A stretch of 64,000 bases of DNA, from NCBI GenBank assembly GCA_038254545.1, contig JBBSGB010000017.1:1-64000 (forward strand), in the 5' to 3' direction. Below, piece after piece: positions 1 through 8,781 of the stretch. The stretch comes from CAHJXF01 sp038254545 (GTDB taxonomy: Bacteria; Pseudomonadota; Gammaproteobacteria; Burkholderiales; Burkholderiaceae_D). Positions within the stretch are counted from its first letter, which is position 1; the number at the start of each line of letters is the position of its first letter. The notes below the pieces were generated by a model, which was not told where the DNA came from, searched no databases, and worked only from the letters and a program-made list of their open reading frames with translations. The translations under genes were made by a program, and so were the position numbers.

Positions 1-402
1 CGCGCCATGCGCTCCGTCGTGCAGGCAGTCGGCCGGGTGGTCGCTCATGTAGAGCTCCATCACGCCGTGCCGTAATGCCTTGAGTTTCGCGGTGTGGGTA
101 TGCACCTTCATGCCGGCTTCGGCAGGCGTGGTGCACGAGGCCGGATAGCCCTTGCGGCCTTCGATCTCGACCAGGCACAGGCGACACGACCCGAACGCTT
201 CCAGGCTGTCGGTCGCGCAGAGCTTCGGAATGTTGACGCCGGACTCGGCAGCCGCTCGCATCAGCGAGGTGCCCTTGATCACCGTGACCGACATGCCGTC
301 GATCTCGAGCGTGATCTCTTCGGCCGACGCGCGCGCGGGCGTGCCGTAGTCGGTTTCGCTGTTCAGGCGAGTGCGCATGCGACTGTGCTGATGTTCGATC
401 AT
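1..402 (-). CDS. fdsA: NAD-dependent formate dehydrogenase alpha subunit, N-terminal part (cut by window edge)
   Basis: First 134 residues of the molybdopterin-containing catalytic subunit that oxidises formate to CO2; the rest lies beyond position 1. The ATG at 402 follows an AGGAGC Shine-Dalgarno-like element and sits 11 bases after fdsB. What is visible is the ferredoxin-like [2Fe-2S] domain: Cys62, Cys73 (in GSCRLC), Cys76 and Cys90, typical of FdsA and NuoG-like subunits. The next region starts an H-x3-C element (His122, Cys126), the beginning of a further iron-sulfur site in this family. The bis-MGD domain and active-site Cys or Sec are not in the window, so catalytic competence cannot be judged. 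It is the last visible gene of the oxlT-fdsG-fdsB-fdsA unit. Confidence 0.93.
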   Translation of the reverse strand, partial: MIEHQHSRMRTRLNSETDYGTPARASAEEITLEIDGMSVTVIKGTSLMRAAAESGVNIPKLCATDSLEAFGSCRLCLVEIEGRKGYPASCTTPAEAGMKVHTHTAKLKALRHGVMELYMSDHPADCLHDGAHGA

Positions 403-413
403 GGCCTTGCTCC

Positions 414-2021
414 TCAAACGGCGTTCTCGGCGGGCGCGGATTTGACCGCGCTCGCGTCCATGCTCACGCCGAAGTCCCCAGGATAGTGATCCAATGCCGA
501 CAGCACGGGCAAGGGTGTCATCCCACCCATCGCGCACAGACTGCCGTGGATCATCGTGTCGCACAGGTCGCGCAAGAGATGGACTTGTTGCGTGCGGTTT
601 TGGTTCGCGGTGATGCGGTCGATGATCTCGACGCCGCGGGTTGAGCCGATGCGGCAAGGCGTGCATTTGCCGCAGCTCTCGATCGCGCAGAACTCCATCG
701 CATAGCGTGCGAGCTTCGCCATGTCGGCGGTATCGTCATGCGCGACGATGCCGCCATGCCCGACTACCGCGCCGATCGCGGTATAGGCCTCGTAGTCGAT
801 CGGAACGTCCCACTGCGCCTCGGGTACATAAGTGCCGAGCGGGCCGCCGACCTGCACCGCCTTGATCGGCCTGCCGCTCTGGCTGCCGCCGCCGAAGTCG
901 TGGAGCAATTCGCGCAGCGTGACGCCGAATGCCTTCTCGACCAGGCCGCCATGCTTGATGTTGCCCGCGAGTTGAAAGGGCAAGGTGCCTTGCGAACGTC
1001 CCACGCCGTAGTCGCGATAGAAGGCCGCGCCGCGCGCCATGATCAGCGGCACGCTGGCGAACGTGATCACGTTGTTGATCACGGTTGGCTGCCCGAACAG
1101 GCCTGCGATCGCGGGCAGCGGGGGCTTGGCGCGCACGATGCCGCGCTTGCCTTCAAGACTGTCGAGCATCGCGGTCTCTTCACCGCACACGTACGAACCC
1201 GCGCCCTTGCGCACTTCGAGATCGAACGCGCGGCCGCTGCCCGATACGCTCGCGCCCAGATAGCCGGCCGCGGTCGCGTGCGCGATCGCCTGGTTCATCG
1301 TGGCGATCGCATGCGGATATTCGGAGCGGATATAGATGTATCCCTTGGTGGCGCCGACCGCGAGCGCCGCGATCGTCATGCCCTCGATCAGCATGAAGGG
1401 ATCGCCCTCCATCGTCATGCGATCCGAGAAGGTTCCGGAGTCGCCTTCATCGGCGTTGCACACTACGTACTTCTGCGCGGCGGTCGTGCCGGCCACCGTC
1501 TTCCATTTGATGCCGGCCGGAAAGGCCGCGCCGCCGCGCCCGCGCAGGCCTGCCTTGGTTACTTCGTCGACGATGGTCGCGCTGTCGATTGCGAGTGCGC
1601 GCTCAAGGCCGGCCCAGCCTTCGTGCGCGGCGTAATCGTCCAGCGACAGCGGGTTGGTGATGCCCATGCGGGCGAAGCACAGTCGCTCCTGGCGCGCGAG
1701 GAAGGGGATCTCCTCCGTGAGGCCGAGGCACAGCGCATGCGCGCGGCCTTCGACGAGGCCCGCGTCGAGCAGCGATGCGACGTCGTCTTCGCTCACCGGA
1801 CCGTAGGCGATGCGTCCGCGCGCTGTCGCTATCTCGACCAGAGGCTCGAGCCAGAAAAGCCCGCGCGAGCCATTGCGCACCAGTTCGATCGCAAACCCGC
1901 CGCGCGTGCATTCAGCCAGCAAGGCACAGGCGACCTCGTCGGCGCCGACGGCCAGAGCAGCCGAGTCGCACGGCACATAGATCTTCACCGCCGCCGCGAC
2001 TGACATCGACGCGGCACTCAC
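414..2021 (-). CDS. fdsB: NAD-dependent formate dehydrogenase beta subunit (NuoF-like diaphorase)
   Basis: 535-residue flavoprotein that passes formate-derived electrons to NAD+ in the soluble Fds complex. An N-terminal thioredoxin-like domain (about residues 10-110) is followed by the NuoF core: the glycine-rich GLRGRGGAAFPAGIKWKT segment for NAD/FMN binding, NADEGDSGTFSDR, GSYVCGEETAM, and a C-terminal [4Fe-4S] motif ESCGKCTPCRIGS with a distal Cys in SLCAMGGM. The length matches known FdsB. The GTG start overlaps the fdsG stop by four bases (GTGA), implying translational coupling. An ATG six codons in (2006) fits the family N-terminus slightly better and is a real alternative. Confidence 0.95.
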   Translation of the reverse strand: MSAASMSVAAAVKIYVPCDSAALAVGADEVACALLAECTRGGFAIELVRNGSRGLFWLEPLVEIATARGRIAYGPVSEDDVASLLDAGLVEGRAHALCLGLTEEIPFLARQERLCFARMGITNPLSLDDYAAHEGWAGLERALAIDSATIVDEVTKAGLRGRGGAAFPAGIKWKTVAGTTAAQKYVVCNADEGDSGTFSDRMTMEGDPFMLIEGMTIAALAVGATKGYIYIRSEYPHAIATMNQAIAHATAAGYLGASVSGSGRAFDLEVRKGAGSYVCGEETAMLDSLEGKRGIVRAKPPLPAIAGLFGQPTVINNVITFASVPLIMARGAAFYRDYGVGRSQGTLPFQLAGNIKHGGLVEKAFGVTLRELLHDFGGGSQSGRPIKAVQVGGPLGTYVPEAQWDVPIDYEAYTAIGAVVGHGGIVAHDDTADMAKLARYAMEFCAIESCGKCTPCRIGSTRGVEIIDRITANQNRTQQVHLLRDLCDTMIHGSLCAMGGMTPLPVLSALDHYPGDFGVSMDASAVKSAPAENAV

Positions 2022-2500
2022 GACCGACGCTCCAGCTTCGCAGCCAGGCTATCGAGCTTCTGCGGCGTCATGCGCGCGTGCAGGCGATCATCGATCTGGA
2101 TCGCCGGCGACAATGCGCACATACCCAGGCAATAGACCGGCTCGAGCGTGACCTCGCCATCGGCACGCGTCGAATGCGACTTGCATGCGAACACCTGCTC
2201 CGCGTGCGCCATCAGCGCGTCGGCGCCGAGCGCCTGGCACGACTCGGCGCGACACACCTGCACGACGTGCCTTCCGGCGGGCGCTTGACGAAAGAAGTGG
2301 TAGTACGTGATCACGCCATGAACCTCGGCGCGGGACAGATTGAGGCCGCCAGCAATCGCGGGCACCGCGCTCGGCGGAATATGTCCGAGCCGTTCCTGAA
2401 TCGCGTGAAGCAGCGGCATCAGCGCGCCCGGGACGCCGCGGTGCTTCTCGAGCAATTCTTGCACGACTGCCGAATGTTCAGGTGCCAAGGATTGCGTCAT
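2018..2500 (-). CDS. fdsG: NAD-dependent formate dehydrogenase gamma subunit (NuoE-like)
   Basis: 160-residue thioredoxin-fold [2Fe-2S] subunit of the soluble formate dehydrogenase. The four ligands are in CRAESC (C-x4-C) and CLGMC (C-x3-C), the NuoE/FdsG pattern. The ATG at 2500 gives MTQSLAPEHS and matches family length; an upstream in-frame ATG at 2548 would add 16 residues (arginine- and proline-rich) without family support. No clear Shine-Dalgarno precedes the chosen start, so expression may depend on the transporter gene 54 bases upstream. It overlaps fdsB by four bases. Confidence 0.93.
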   Translation of the reverse strand: MTQSLAPEHSAVVQELLEKHRGVPGALMPLLHAIQERLGHIPPSAVPAIAGGLNLSRAEVHGVITYYHFFRQAPAGRHVVQVCRAESCQALGADALMAHAEQVFACKSHSTRADGEVTLEPVYCLGMCALSPAIQIDDRLHARMTPQKLDSLAAKLERRS

Positions 2501-2554
2501 GAGATCAAGGCGCGCGGGTGGCCGGGAACGCGCAGCCTCCGGAAACATCGGGTT

Positions 2555-4210
2555 TCAAAAGAGTCCCGCCGCCTTTTGCAGCGCGATGACCAGCCCGATC
2601 AGGAACGGAATCCCGACCCCGAGCCATGCCAGCACGCCTGTCACCCCGAAGGCTCCGCGCGCGGAAGTCTCCGCGTTACCCGCCACACGGTCTTCGTGCT
2701 GCAGCGAGCGCTCGTGCGCGAGCTCTTCGGGAGTCATGCAGACCTTCTGGTCGACCGGCCGCACGAGCAGGTTGCAGATCAGTCCGACGACGAGCAACCC
2801 CGCCATGATATAGAGCGTACGGTCGTAGACGAGGCTCTTGGCCACGCCAGCGGCGAGCTGGTTCTCGCGGACCGCGGCGATGAGCAGCGGCCCGGCGATG
2901 CCGGCGACCGACCACGCCGTCAACAACCGGCCGTGGATCGCGCCGACCATCTGCGTGCCGAAGATGTCGGCGAGATACGCCGGCACCGTCGCGAAACCTC
3001 CGCCATACATCGACAGGATGACGCACACGGCGACCACGAAGAGTGCCGCGAGACCGAGGTGGCCCAGCGTCGGCAGCGTGCAATAGACCGCGATGCCGAG
3101 GATGAAGAAAACGCAGTAGGTGGTCTTGCGGCCGATCTTGTCGGAAAGCGAGGCCCAGAACAGGCGGCCCACGCTATTGAACAAGCTGATCAGCCCGACC
3201 AAGCCGGCCGCCGCCGCGACGATGCGAGCCTTCTGCGCGACATCGAGCGCCGCGGTGCTGTCGACACCGAGCAGCTTGGAACCGAAGACTTCCTGGAACA
3301 TCGGGCTAGCCATGGAGATCACGGCGATTCCCGCCGTCACGTTCAGGCACAGCACCGTCCAGATCAACCAGAACTGCGGAGTCTTCCAGGCGCGCGACAA
3401 GTGAACCTCGTGCTGCGTGATCATCTTGTTGCCCGCATTGCGCTCGGTTGGGGTCCAACCGGACGGACGCCATCCGGTCGGCGCCACGCGAAAGCCGAAT
3501 GCGCCCGCTGACATCACGACGAAGTAGATGATTCCCATCGCGATCATCGTTGGCGCGACGCCCTGCGCGCCGATCGGCGCGAAGTGCTTCATCAGTGCAA
3601 CGGCCAGTGGAGCGCCCACCATCGCGCCACCCCCGTAGCCCATGATCGCGAAGCCGGTCGCCATACCGCGCCGATCCGGGAACCACTTGATCAGTGTCGA
3701 GACCGGCGTGATGTATCCGAGTCCCTGGCCGACGCCCCCGAGCACGCCGCAGCCCAGATAGACCAGCCAGAGCTGATGGATCGCGACGCCGATGCCGCCG
3801 AGGACGAGGCCGCCGCCCCAGCACAGCGCTGCGATGAAGCCGGCCTTGCGCGGTCCCGCGTGCTCGAGCCATGCGCCCCACAGCGCCGCCGAAATGCCGA
3901 GCATCGCAATGAAGGTTTCGAAGATGTGCGTGACCTGCGGCACGGTCCAGTTGCAGGTGATTGTGGTCATCGCGGCCCAGAAACCCAGGTCCTTGCATGT
4001 CGCGGCGTCGGCGCCGGCAACCAGATGCGTCATCGGCAGCCAGAAGACCGAGAAGCCATAGGCCATGCCGATACACAAATGAATCGCCAGCGCGGCCGGT
4101 GGAACCAGCCAGCGATTGAATCCGCGGCCAGCGACAGTGCGCTCCTTCGAAAGAAAGCTGCCGGGCTTCGTCGAAGTGCCGGCCTCATAAGGATCAAGAA
4201 CAGTGGACAC
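2555..4210 (-). CDS. OFA-family MFS transporter (oxalate/formate antiporter type)
   Basis: 551-residue inner-membrane carrier of the major facilitator superfamily with about 12 hydrophobic helices. Features of the oxalate:formate antiporter (OFA) group include GVGQGLGYITPVSTLIKWFP in helix 4-5 and the charged central loop before the second half (LSRAWKTPQFWLIW). It is the first gene of the unit that continues into fdsG-fdsB-fdsA, so formate (or an acid that yields formate, such as oxalate) is the probable substrate; that is inferred from context. The start is GTG at 4210 with a strong GAAGGAG six bases upstream. The cytoplasmic N-terminus of about 35 residues and the C-terminal tail are polar. 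Confidence 0.85.
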   Translation of the reverse strand: MSTVLDPYEAGTSTKPGSFLSKERTVAGRGFNRWLVPPAALAIHLCIGMAYGFSVFWLPMTHLVAGADAATCKDLGFWAAMTTITCNWTVPQVTHIFETFIAMLGISAALWGAWLEHAGPRKAGFIAALCWGGGLVLGGIGVAIHQLWLVYLGCGVLGGVGQGLGYITPVSTLIKWFPDRRGMATGFAIMGYGGGAMVGAPLAVALMKHFAPIGAQGVAPTMIAMGIIYFVVMSAGAFGFRVAPTGWRPSGWTPTERNAGNKMITQHEVHLSRAWKTPQFWLIWTVLCLNVTAGIAVISMASPMFQEVFGSKLLGVDSTAALDVAQKARIVAAAAGLVGLISLFNSVGRLFWASLSDKIGRKTTYCVFFILGIAVYCTLPTLGHLGLAALFVVAVCVILSMYGGGFATVPAYLADIFGTQMVGAIHGRLLTAWSVAGIAGPLLIAAVRENQLAAGVAKSLVYDRTLYIMAGLLVVGLICNLLVRPVDQKVCMTPEELAHERSLQHEDRVAGNAETSARGAFGVTGVLAWLGVGIPFLIGLVIALQKAAGLF

Positions 4211-4303
4211 GTTGTCTCCTTCGTCGTGGACGGTCTGATGGCGCTCGGATATGCTCTGTCAGCATCAAGCCGCAATTTACGAAGGAAGTAGTTTCAGCAC
4301 AAT

Positions 4304-4345
4304 ATGCGCAAACCCGCATGCCGAAGTGGATGTTCATAACATGAA
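4304..4345. promoter_or_regulatory. Candidate operator region between the formate operon and fdsR
   Basis: The 168-base divergent intergenic region holds two perfect inverted repeats: ATGCG-(6)-CGCAT at 4304-4319 and TTCAT-AAC-ATGAA at 4333-4345. Both lie upstream of fdsR (ATG 4379) and upstream of the transporter start (4210), where a regulator binding between divergent units would act. The repeats are seen directly; assignment to FdsR is inference. Confidence 0.4.
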
Positions 4346-4378
4346 GCTTGTGTTCCCATCGTCCTAGAGAAAAACCCG

Positions 4379-5515
4379 ATGCATAAGGTTTCGATCAAGC
4401 CGCGCTGGACCATCAGCGACGCCGACGGCGAAAGCCTGTCGCCGCGCTTGCTCGAATTGCTTGCTCAGGTGCAACAGCACGGCAGTCTGAGCGGTTCGTG
4501 CAGGCACAGCGGCGCGTCCTATCGGCATGCGTGGAACCTGGTGCGACAAGGCGAGCAAAGGATAGGCGCGCCCTTGCTCAGGATGGAGCGTGGCAAGGGA
4601 TCGACACTCACACCGCTTGGAGAGAAACTAGTGTGGGCCGGCCGTCGCATCGACGCGCGCCTGACGCCGCTGCTCGAATCGCTGGCGTCCGAACTCGAGG
4701 TCGAAATCCGGCGCGTGCTGGTCTCCGACCGCGCCGTGCTGCGCGTTCATTCCACGCACGGATATGCGGTCGAGAAATTGCTCGAGACCTTGTCGGCCAG
4801 CGAGGTTGCCATCGAACGCAAATACGTTGGCAGCCAGGAAGCGGTCGCATCGCTGCACGATGGCGCCTGCGACCTGGCGGGGTTCCACGTGACCGAAGGC
4901 GAATTGGAGTCCGTCGCGATCGATCACTATGTGCGTTGGTTCGATCTCGCCGAGAGCCGCATCATTCACATCGCCACGCGACGCCAGGGTCTGATGATCG
5001 CGCCCGGCAATCCCCTCAAGATCTACGACCTGAGAGACCTCGATCGCAGCGGCGTGCGCTTCATCAATCGCCAGCTCGGATCGGGCACGCGCTTTCTGCT
5101 CGATTGCCTGTTCGAAAGCGCCGGCATCGAAGCCTCGCGGATCGCAGGCTACGAGCACGGGGAGTACACGCATGCGGCGGTTGCGGCGTACGTGGCCAGC
5201 GGCATGGCCGACGCGGGCTTCGGCATCGAAACGCCGGCGCGCCGCTTCAAGCTTGATTTCCTACCGATGGTGCGCGAGCGCTATTTTCTGATGTGCAACG
5301 AAACCTCGCTGGACACCAGTCAACTGCAGGCAACCCTGGCGGTGTTGCGCAGTGTGGACTATCGGCAGTACGTGAACGAATTGCCCGGATACACCGCGGA
5401 CCGTTGCGGCGAAGTCGATACCCTGCAAGCCGCCTTTCCGAACTACGCCTTCGGCAAGAAGACCGCTCCGCGCCGCGCGGTGGTGCGACGCGGTGAGCGC
5501 GCCGCTCCTGCATAG
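4379..5515 (+). CDS. fdsR: FdsR-type transcriptional regulator (ModE/LysR-like HTH plus periplasmic-binding-protein-like domain)
   Basis: 378 residues. The N-terminal winged helix-turn-helix (about 20-95) has the ModE-like pattern LLAQVQQHGSLSGSCRHSG...SYRHAWNLV...LTPLGEKL. From about residue 115 to 350 is a PBP-like sensory domain of the kind that binds small ligands or oxyanions (HSTHGYAVEKLLE, NRQLGSGTRFLLD, GEYTHAAVAAYVASGMADAG). Divergent placement beside oxlT-fdsGBA matches fdsR of other Burkholderiales, so it probably controls formate dehydrogenase in response to formate or molybdenum status. The ligand is not readable from sequence. No strong ribosome-binding site precedes the ATG. 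Confidence 0.85.
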   Translation: MHKVSIKPRWTISDADGESLSPRLLELLAQVQQHGSLSGSCRHSGASYRHAWNLVRQGEQRIGAPLLRMERGKGSTLTPLGEKLVWAGRRIDARLTPLLESLASELEVEIRRVLVSDRAVLRVHSTHGYAVEKLLETLSASEVAIERKYVGSQEAVASLHDGACDLAGFHVTEGELESVAIDHYVRWFDLAESRIIHIATRRQGLMIAPGNPLKIYDLRDLDRSGVRFINRQLGSGTRFLLDCLFESAGIEASRIAGYEHGEYTHAAVAAYVASGMADAGFGIETPARRFKLDFLPMVRERYFLMCNETSLDTSQLQATLAVLRSVDYRQYVNELPGYTADRCGEVDTLQAAFPNYAFGKKTAPRRAVVRRGERAAPA

Positions 5516-5667
5516 CGGTCGCCGGGGAGACGGTGCAATGGAGCGCCGTCCTCACAGATCGAGTACCGTACCGCGACGCCACGAGGCTGCCGGGAAACGT
5601 GTAGTCTCTCGCCCTCCCCCGAACCGGGGCCTTAGCTTGTCCGGCAAACTGCTTTCTCCATTTCGTC

Positions 5668-6444
5668 ATGAGCGCCTTCAACACCGAACGGGTCACCACC
5701 GTTCACCACTGGAACGAATCCCTCTTCTCCTTCACGACTACACGCGACCCCGGCCTGCGATTTCAGAACGGCCAGTTCGTGATGCTCGGGCTCGAGGTCG
5801 AAGGCAAGCCGCTGCTGCGCGCCTACAGCATCGCGAGCGCGAACTACGAAGAGGAACTCGAGTTCTTCAGCATCAAGGTCAAGAACGGCCCGCTCACGTC
5901 GCGCCTGCAGAACCTCGTCGTCGGCGACCCGGTGCTGATCGGCAAGAAGCCGGTAGGTACGCTGCTGCTCGACGACCTGTTGCCGGGAGAAAATCTTTAT
6001 CTCTTCGGCACCGGCACCGGGCTTGCGCCCTTCATGAGCATCATCAAGGCGCCCGAGACTTATGAGCGCTTCGAGAAAGTGATCCTTGTTCACGGCGTAC
6101 GCGTCGTCAGCGAACTCGCCTACAAGGACGCGATCGAGACCGAGTTGCCGGTGCACGAATATCTCGGAGACCACATCAGCAGCAAGTTGATCTACTACCC
6201 CACGGTCACGCGGGAGCACTTTCCGACGCGAGGCCGATTGACCGAGCTGGTCGAGTCGGGGCGCATGTTCGAGGACATCGGCCTGCCGCCTCTCGATCCG
6301 GTGCGCGACCGCGCGATGGTGTGCGGAAGCCCGAGCATGTTGAAGGACACGCGCGCGATGCTCGACGGTCGTGGCTTCATCGTGTCGCCGCATCTGGGCG
6401 AGCCCGGGCACTACGTGTTCGAGCGTGCGTTCGTCGAGAAATGA
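5668..6444 (+). CDS. fpr: Ferredoxin--NADP+ reductase
   Basis: 258-residue flavoenzyme exchanging electrons between NADPH and ferredoxin or flavodoxin. The FAD domain (about 1-100) contains LRAYSIAS, the RxYS(I/L)AS FAD motif; the NADP domain has FGTGTGLAPFMSI (ribose/pyrophosphate loop), VHGVR and MVCGSPSML, and it ends in YVFERAFVEK, the short bacterial Fpr C-terminus with aromatic residue upstream of the end. Start ATG has no obvious Shine-Dalgarno. It converges with the cytochrome gene, one base apart. Probably monocistronic. Confidence 0.95.
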   Translation: MSAFNTERVTTVHHWNESLFSFTTTRDPGLRFQNGQFVMLGLEVEGKPLLRAYSIASANYEEELEFFSIKVKNGPLTSRLQNLVVGDPVLIGKKPVGTLLLDDLLPGENLYLFGTGTGLAPFMSIIKAPETYERFEKVILVHGVRVVSELAYKDAIETELPVHEYLGDHISSKLIYYPTVTREHFPTRGRLTELVESGRMFEDIGLPPLDPVRDRAMVCGSPSMLKDTRAMLDGRGFIVSPHLGEPGHYVFERAFVEK

Positions 6445-6445
6445 C

Positions 6446-7261
6446 TTAGGGGCTGGAAGCCTTGAGGTACGCAATCAGATCGCGCCGTTGCTCTGCCTGC
6501 GCGACGTGGAAGTGCATGTCGTTCATCTTCACCACCGCGTCCGGGTCGGCCAGCCAATCGTCGAGTGACTTCTCGTCCCATTTGATCGCCGCTTTCTTCA
6601 GCGCGAAGGAATAGAGAAATCCGGGTGAGGTCCCGCTCGTACGGCCGTACACATCGGCAAGTTTGGGACCCTCTCGATGGTGGTCGAGGGAATGACAGCC
6701 GCCGCAGCGTGATGCGAACACCAGGTCTCCGCGTTCCGCATTGCCTCGCCCTGCATCCGGCGGCGTCTTTTCCGAATCACCGAGCTTGCCGGCCACATCG
6801 CCGCGCGCCCAGTCCTTGAGCCTCTTCACGTCGTCGTCCGTGATCGTCGCTTCACTGTGCAGCAGGCGATAGCGCAATGGCGGCATCGCATGCGCTCGCG
6901 TCACGCCCGCGATTTCCACGCGCAGCCTCTTGATATCCTCATCCGACAAAGACTCCCATTGCGAGAGGTTCATCTGTTCGTGTGCTTCCGTGATGTCGTA
7001 CTCGAGCAGCCACGACACGGGCGCGAAACGCCCATACCACGGCCAGCGCGTTTGATTGGAATGACAGTCCACGCATTTTTCCCGCAGCACCGATCTCACT
7101 TCAACCGGGATCAAGGCGTGTTCCAAAAGCATCATGCCCGGCGCGTCTGTCGCAGCGATCGTCGTTGCTCTCGGATTGCCGAACGGGTGCGTGAAACCAA
7201 GAGCAAGCGACAGCACCACCAACGCCGCAAGGACCGCAAGACCAACCAGCGCGCGCCTCAT
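6446..7261 (-). CDS. Di-haem c-type cytochrome (haem-binding domain plus cytochrome c domain)
   Basis: 271-residue exported haem protein. An N-terminal hydrophobic segment (residues 4-23) acts as signal peptide or anchor. The first haem site CVDCH (63-67) lies in a haem-binding domain with the associated WPWY and MPP(L)RYRLLH motifs; the second, CGGCH (186-190), begins a class I cytochrome c domain whose distal Met is probably in VKMNDMHFH. It overlaps the metallophosphoesterase stop by four bases (ATGA), so the two are translationally coupled. Likely a periplasmic electron carrier; the partner is unknown. Confidence 0.85.
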   Translation of the reverse strand: MRRALVGLAVLAALVVLSLALGFTHPFGNPRATTIAATDAPGMMLLEHALIPVEVRSVLREKCVDCHSNQTRWPWYGRFAPVSWLLEYDITEAHEQMNLSQWESLSDEDIKRLRVEIAGVTRAHAMPPLRYRLLHSEATITDDDVKRLKDWARGDVAGKLGDSEKTPPDAGRGNAERGDLVFASRCGGCHSLDHHREGPKLADVYGRTSGTSPGFLYSFALKKAAIKWDEKSLDDWLADPDAVVKMNDMHFHVAQAEQRRDLIAYLKASSP

Positions 7262-8235
7262 GATTTTTCCCCTAGCGAGGAGTCAACGATGGCGAGAGCA
7301 CCGTTGCCCGCGACGTAATTGACAGTGCGCACGCCTAACGCGCTGGCCAGTTGGCCGGCCGGCAGCACCTTCGGCCCGGCGTGCGGAGCGCTACCCGGCG
7401 CCGGCTGCGGGTACGCAGTGGCCATCGCCGTATGGAAGCTCACGTTGCCTTCCACTTTCTGCACGATCTGATGGATGTGTCCATTCAGAGCCGTGACCGA
7501 GCCGAAGCGCTTCAACAAGCCGAGTGCCTGCACCGCATCGTTGGTGCCCCAGCCCCATTGCGGATAGATCATCCACAGAGGGACGTGCGCGAAAAGAACG
7601 ATCGGCGTTGAAGAGGAGAGTCCGGCAACGTCGTTCTTCATCCACGCGAGCTGCTGGTGCCCAAGATCGCCCATCGCATCGAGCATCACGACATTGTTCA
7701 GGCCGATGAAGTGAACGCCCTTGTGGTCGAAGCTGTACCAACCGCCGCCTCGCGTGTCCTTGCCGAAATGCTCCCAGTACGAAGCGCCGCCGTCGTAGGC
7801 CGTATCGTGCTCGCCCGGTATGTAGAACACGCGATCCACGTTCACGCCCGTCATCACCTGCTTGGCGATGTCGAACTGTTCGGGCTTCGAGGTGTGGCTC
7901 ACGTCGCCGGTGTGCAGGATCAGATCGGCCCGCTGCTTCGATTGCGAAAGATTGATCTTGTCGATGGCCGCCTTCAGCGTAGCGGTCGTGTCCATGTTGG
8001 CCGGCATGCTGAATCCGATGTGGCTGTCGCTGATCTGGATGAAGCTGAACGAGCCCGCCTCGGTCGCAGCGGGCGCCGCCGCAAAGGCACGGGATGTGGG
8101 CACGCCGCCGGCGAAGGTCCATAGAAGTCCCGTGCCGGCCCACGCCATGCAATTCAGGAAACCGCGGCGGTCGATTGCCTCGTGCGAAACGCTCGCTCTT
8201 TCTTCGTCGGCGTCTCCGGCTATGGGGTCTTTCAT
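7258..8235 (-). CDS. Tat-exported calcineurin-like metallophosphoesterase
   Basis: 325 residues. A twin-arginine signal (DRRGFLNCMAWAG, RR at 23-24) ends near AFAAAP. The metallophosphoesterase blocks follow in order: SDSHIG (Asp70, His72), HTGDVSH, PGEHD, AHVPLW and NGHIHQ. Block three reads GEHD where the canonical motif is GNHD. The start ATG has an excellent AGGAGG at 7-base spacing. First gene of a two-gene unit with the di-haem cytochrome, so it works in the periplasm, possibly on a phosphoester or lipid; the substrate cannot be read from the sequence. Confidence 0.85.
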   Translation of the reverse strand: MKDPIAGDADEERASVSHEAIDRRGFLNCMAWAGTGLLWTFAGGVPTSRAFAAAPAATEAGSFSFIQISDSHIGFSMPANMDTTATLKAAIDKINLSQSKQRADLILHTGDVSHTSKPEQFDIAKQVMTGVNVDRVFYIPGEHDTAYDGGASYWEHFGKDTRGGGWYSFDHKGVHFIGLNNVVMLDAMGDLGHQQLAWMKNDVAGLSSSTPIVLFAHVPLWMIYPQWGWGTNDAVQALGLLKRFGSVTALNGHIHQIVQKVEGNVSFHTAMATAYPQPAPGSAPHAGPKVLPAGQLASALGVRTVNYVAGNGALAIVDSSLGEKS

Positions 8236-8292
8236 CGGCGGGCCTCCTCAGATCGTGGCAATCCGATTTAGAAGACTGGCCGGCGCAGCGTT

Positions 8293-8781
8293 TTATTCCC
8301 GCGCGGTGCTCTTGGGTCGCACAACCACCGTCCTTGCGATCTTGTCGTGCCAGCCCTGCTTGCGTTGATCGATGCCGACCCAGATGAAGCCCAGACCGAA
8401 GAACAGCATCGAAACGTAATAGCCGAAGTAGCGCGCCAGCAGTTGCCCGGTCGTAGGCGCGCCGCCTGTATCGGCATCGACGATGCGCGCCGAGAACATT
8501 ATCTTGCCGGGGGTCGCCTGGCGATACATCCAGAAGACGATGACGGCAGCGGCCGGAAGCACGACCGAGATCAGAACGTCGAGAGGGCCTCTGAAGCCGA
8601 CGCCGCCGTCGACGACCATCGATCCGAAAATGAAATGGCCCAGCGGTGCCGTGACCAGCAGGACCAGGATCGAATCGATGAGCGACGCAACGACGCGTTT
8701 CCAGAAGCCGACGTATTCGAGGTTCTTATTGGAGAGCGGATCTCCGGCGAGCATGCCGCCGCTGCTTGCACCGGAATTCAC
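8293..8781 (-). CDS. RDD-family integral membrane protein
   Basis: About 162 residues with three or four hydrophobic helices and the RDD signature: KRVVASLIDSILV near the N-terminus (Arg-Asp pattern R..A..ID) and the C-terminal GIDQRKQGWHDKIARTVVV, which is highly typical (QGxHDxxAxT). RDD proteins are membrane proteins of uncertain, possibly ion-transport function. I chose GTG 8781 because it forms a GTGA four-base overlap with the CPBP gene stop; ATG 8754 (nine codons in) is the alternative and gives a 153-residue protein. Neither has a clear Shine-Dalgarno. Confidence 0.8.
   Translation of the reverse strand: MNSGASSGGMLAGDPLSNKNLEYVGFWKRVVASLIDSILVLLVTAPLGHFIFGSMVVDGGVGFRGPLDVLISVVLPAAAVIVFWMYRQATPGKIMFSARIVDADTGGAPTTGQLLARYFGYYVSMLFFGLGFIWVGIDQRKQGWHDKIARTVVVRPKSTARE

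Noticed and set aside
4308..4323. A possible sigma-54 (-24/-12) promoter on the minus strand upstream of the formate transporter.
   Set aside because: The GG and GC elements are one base too far apart for the strict spacing required.
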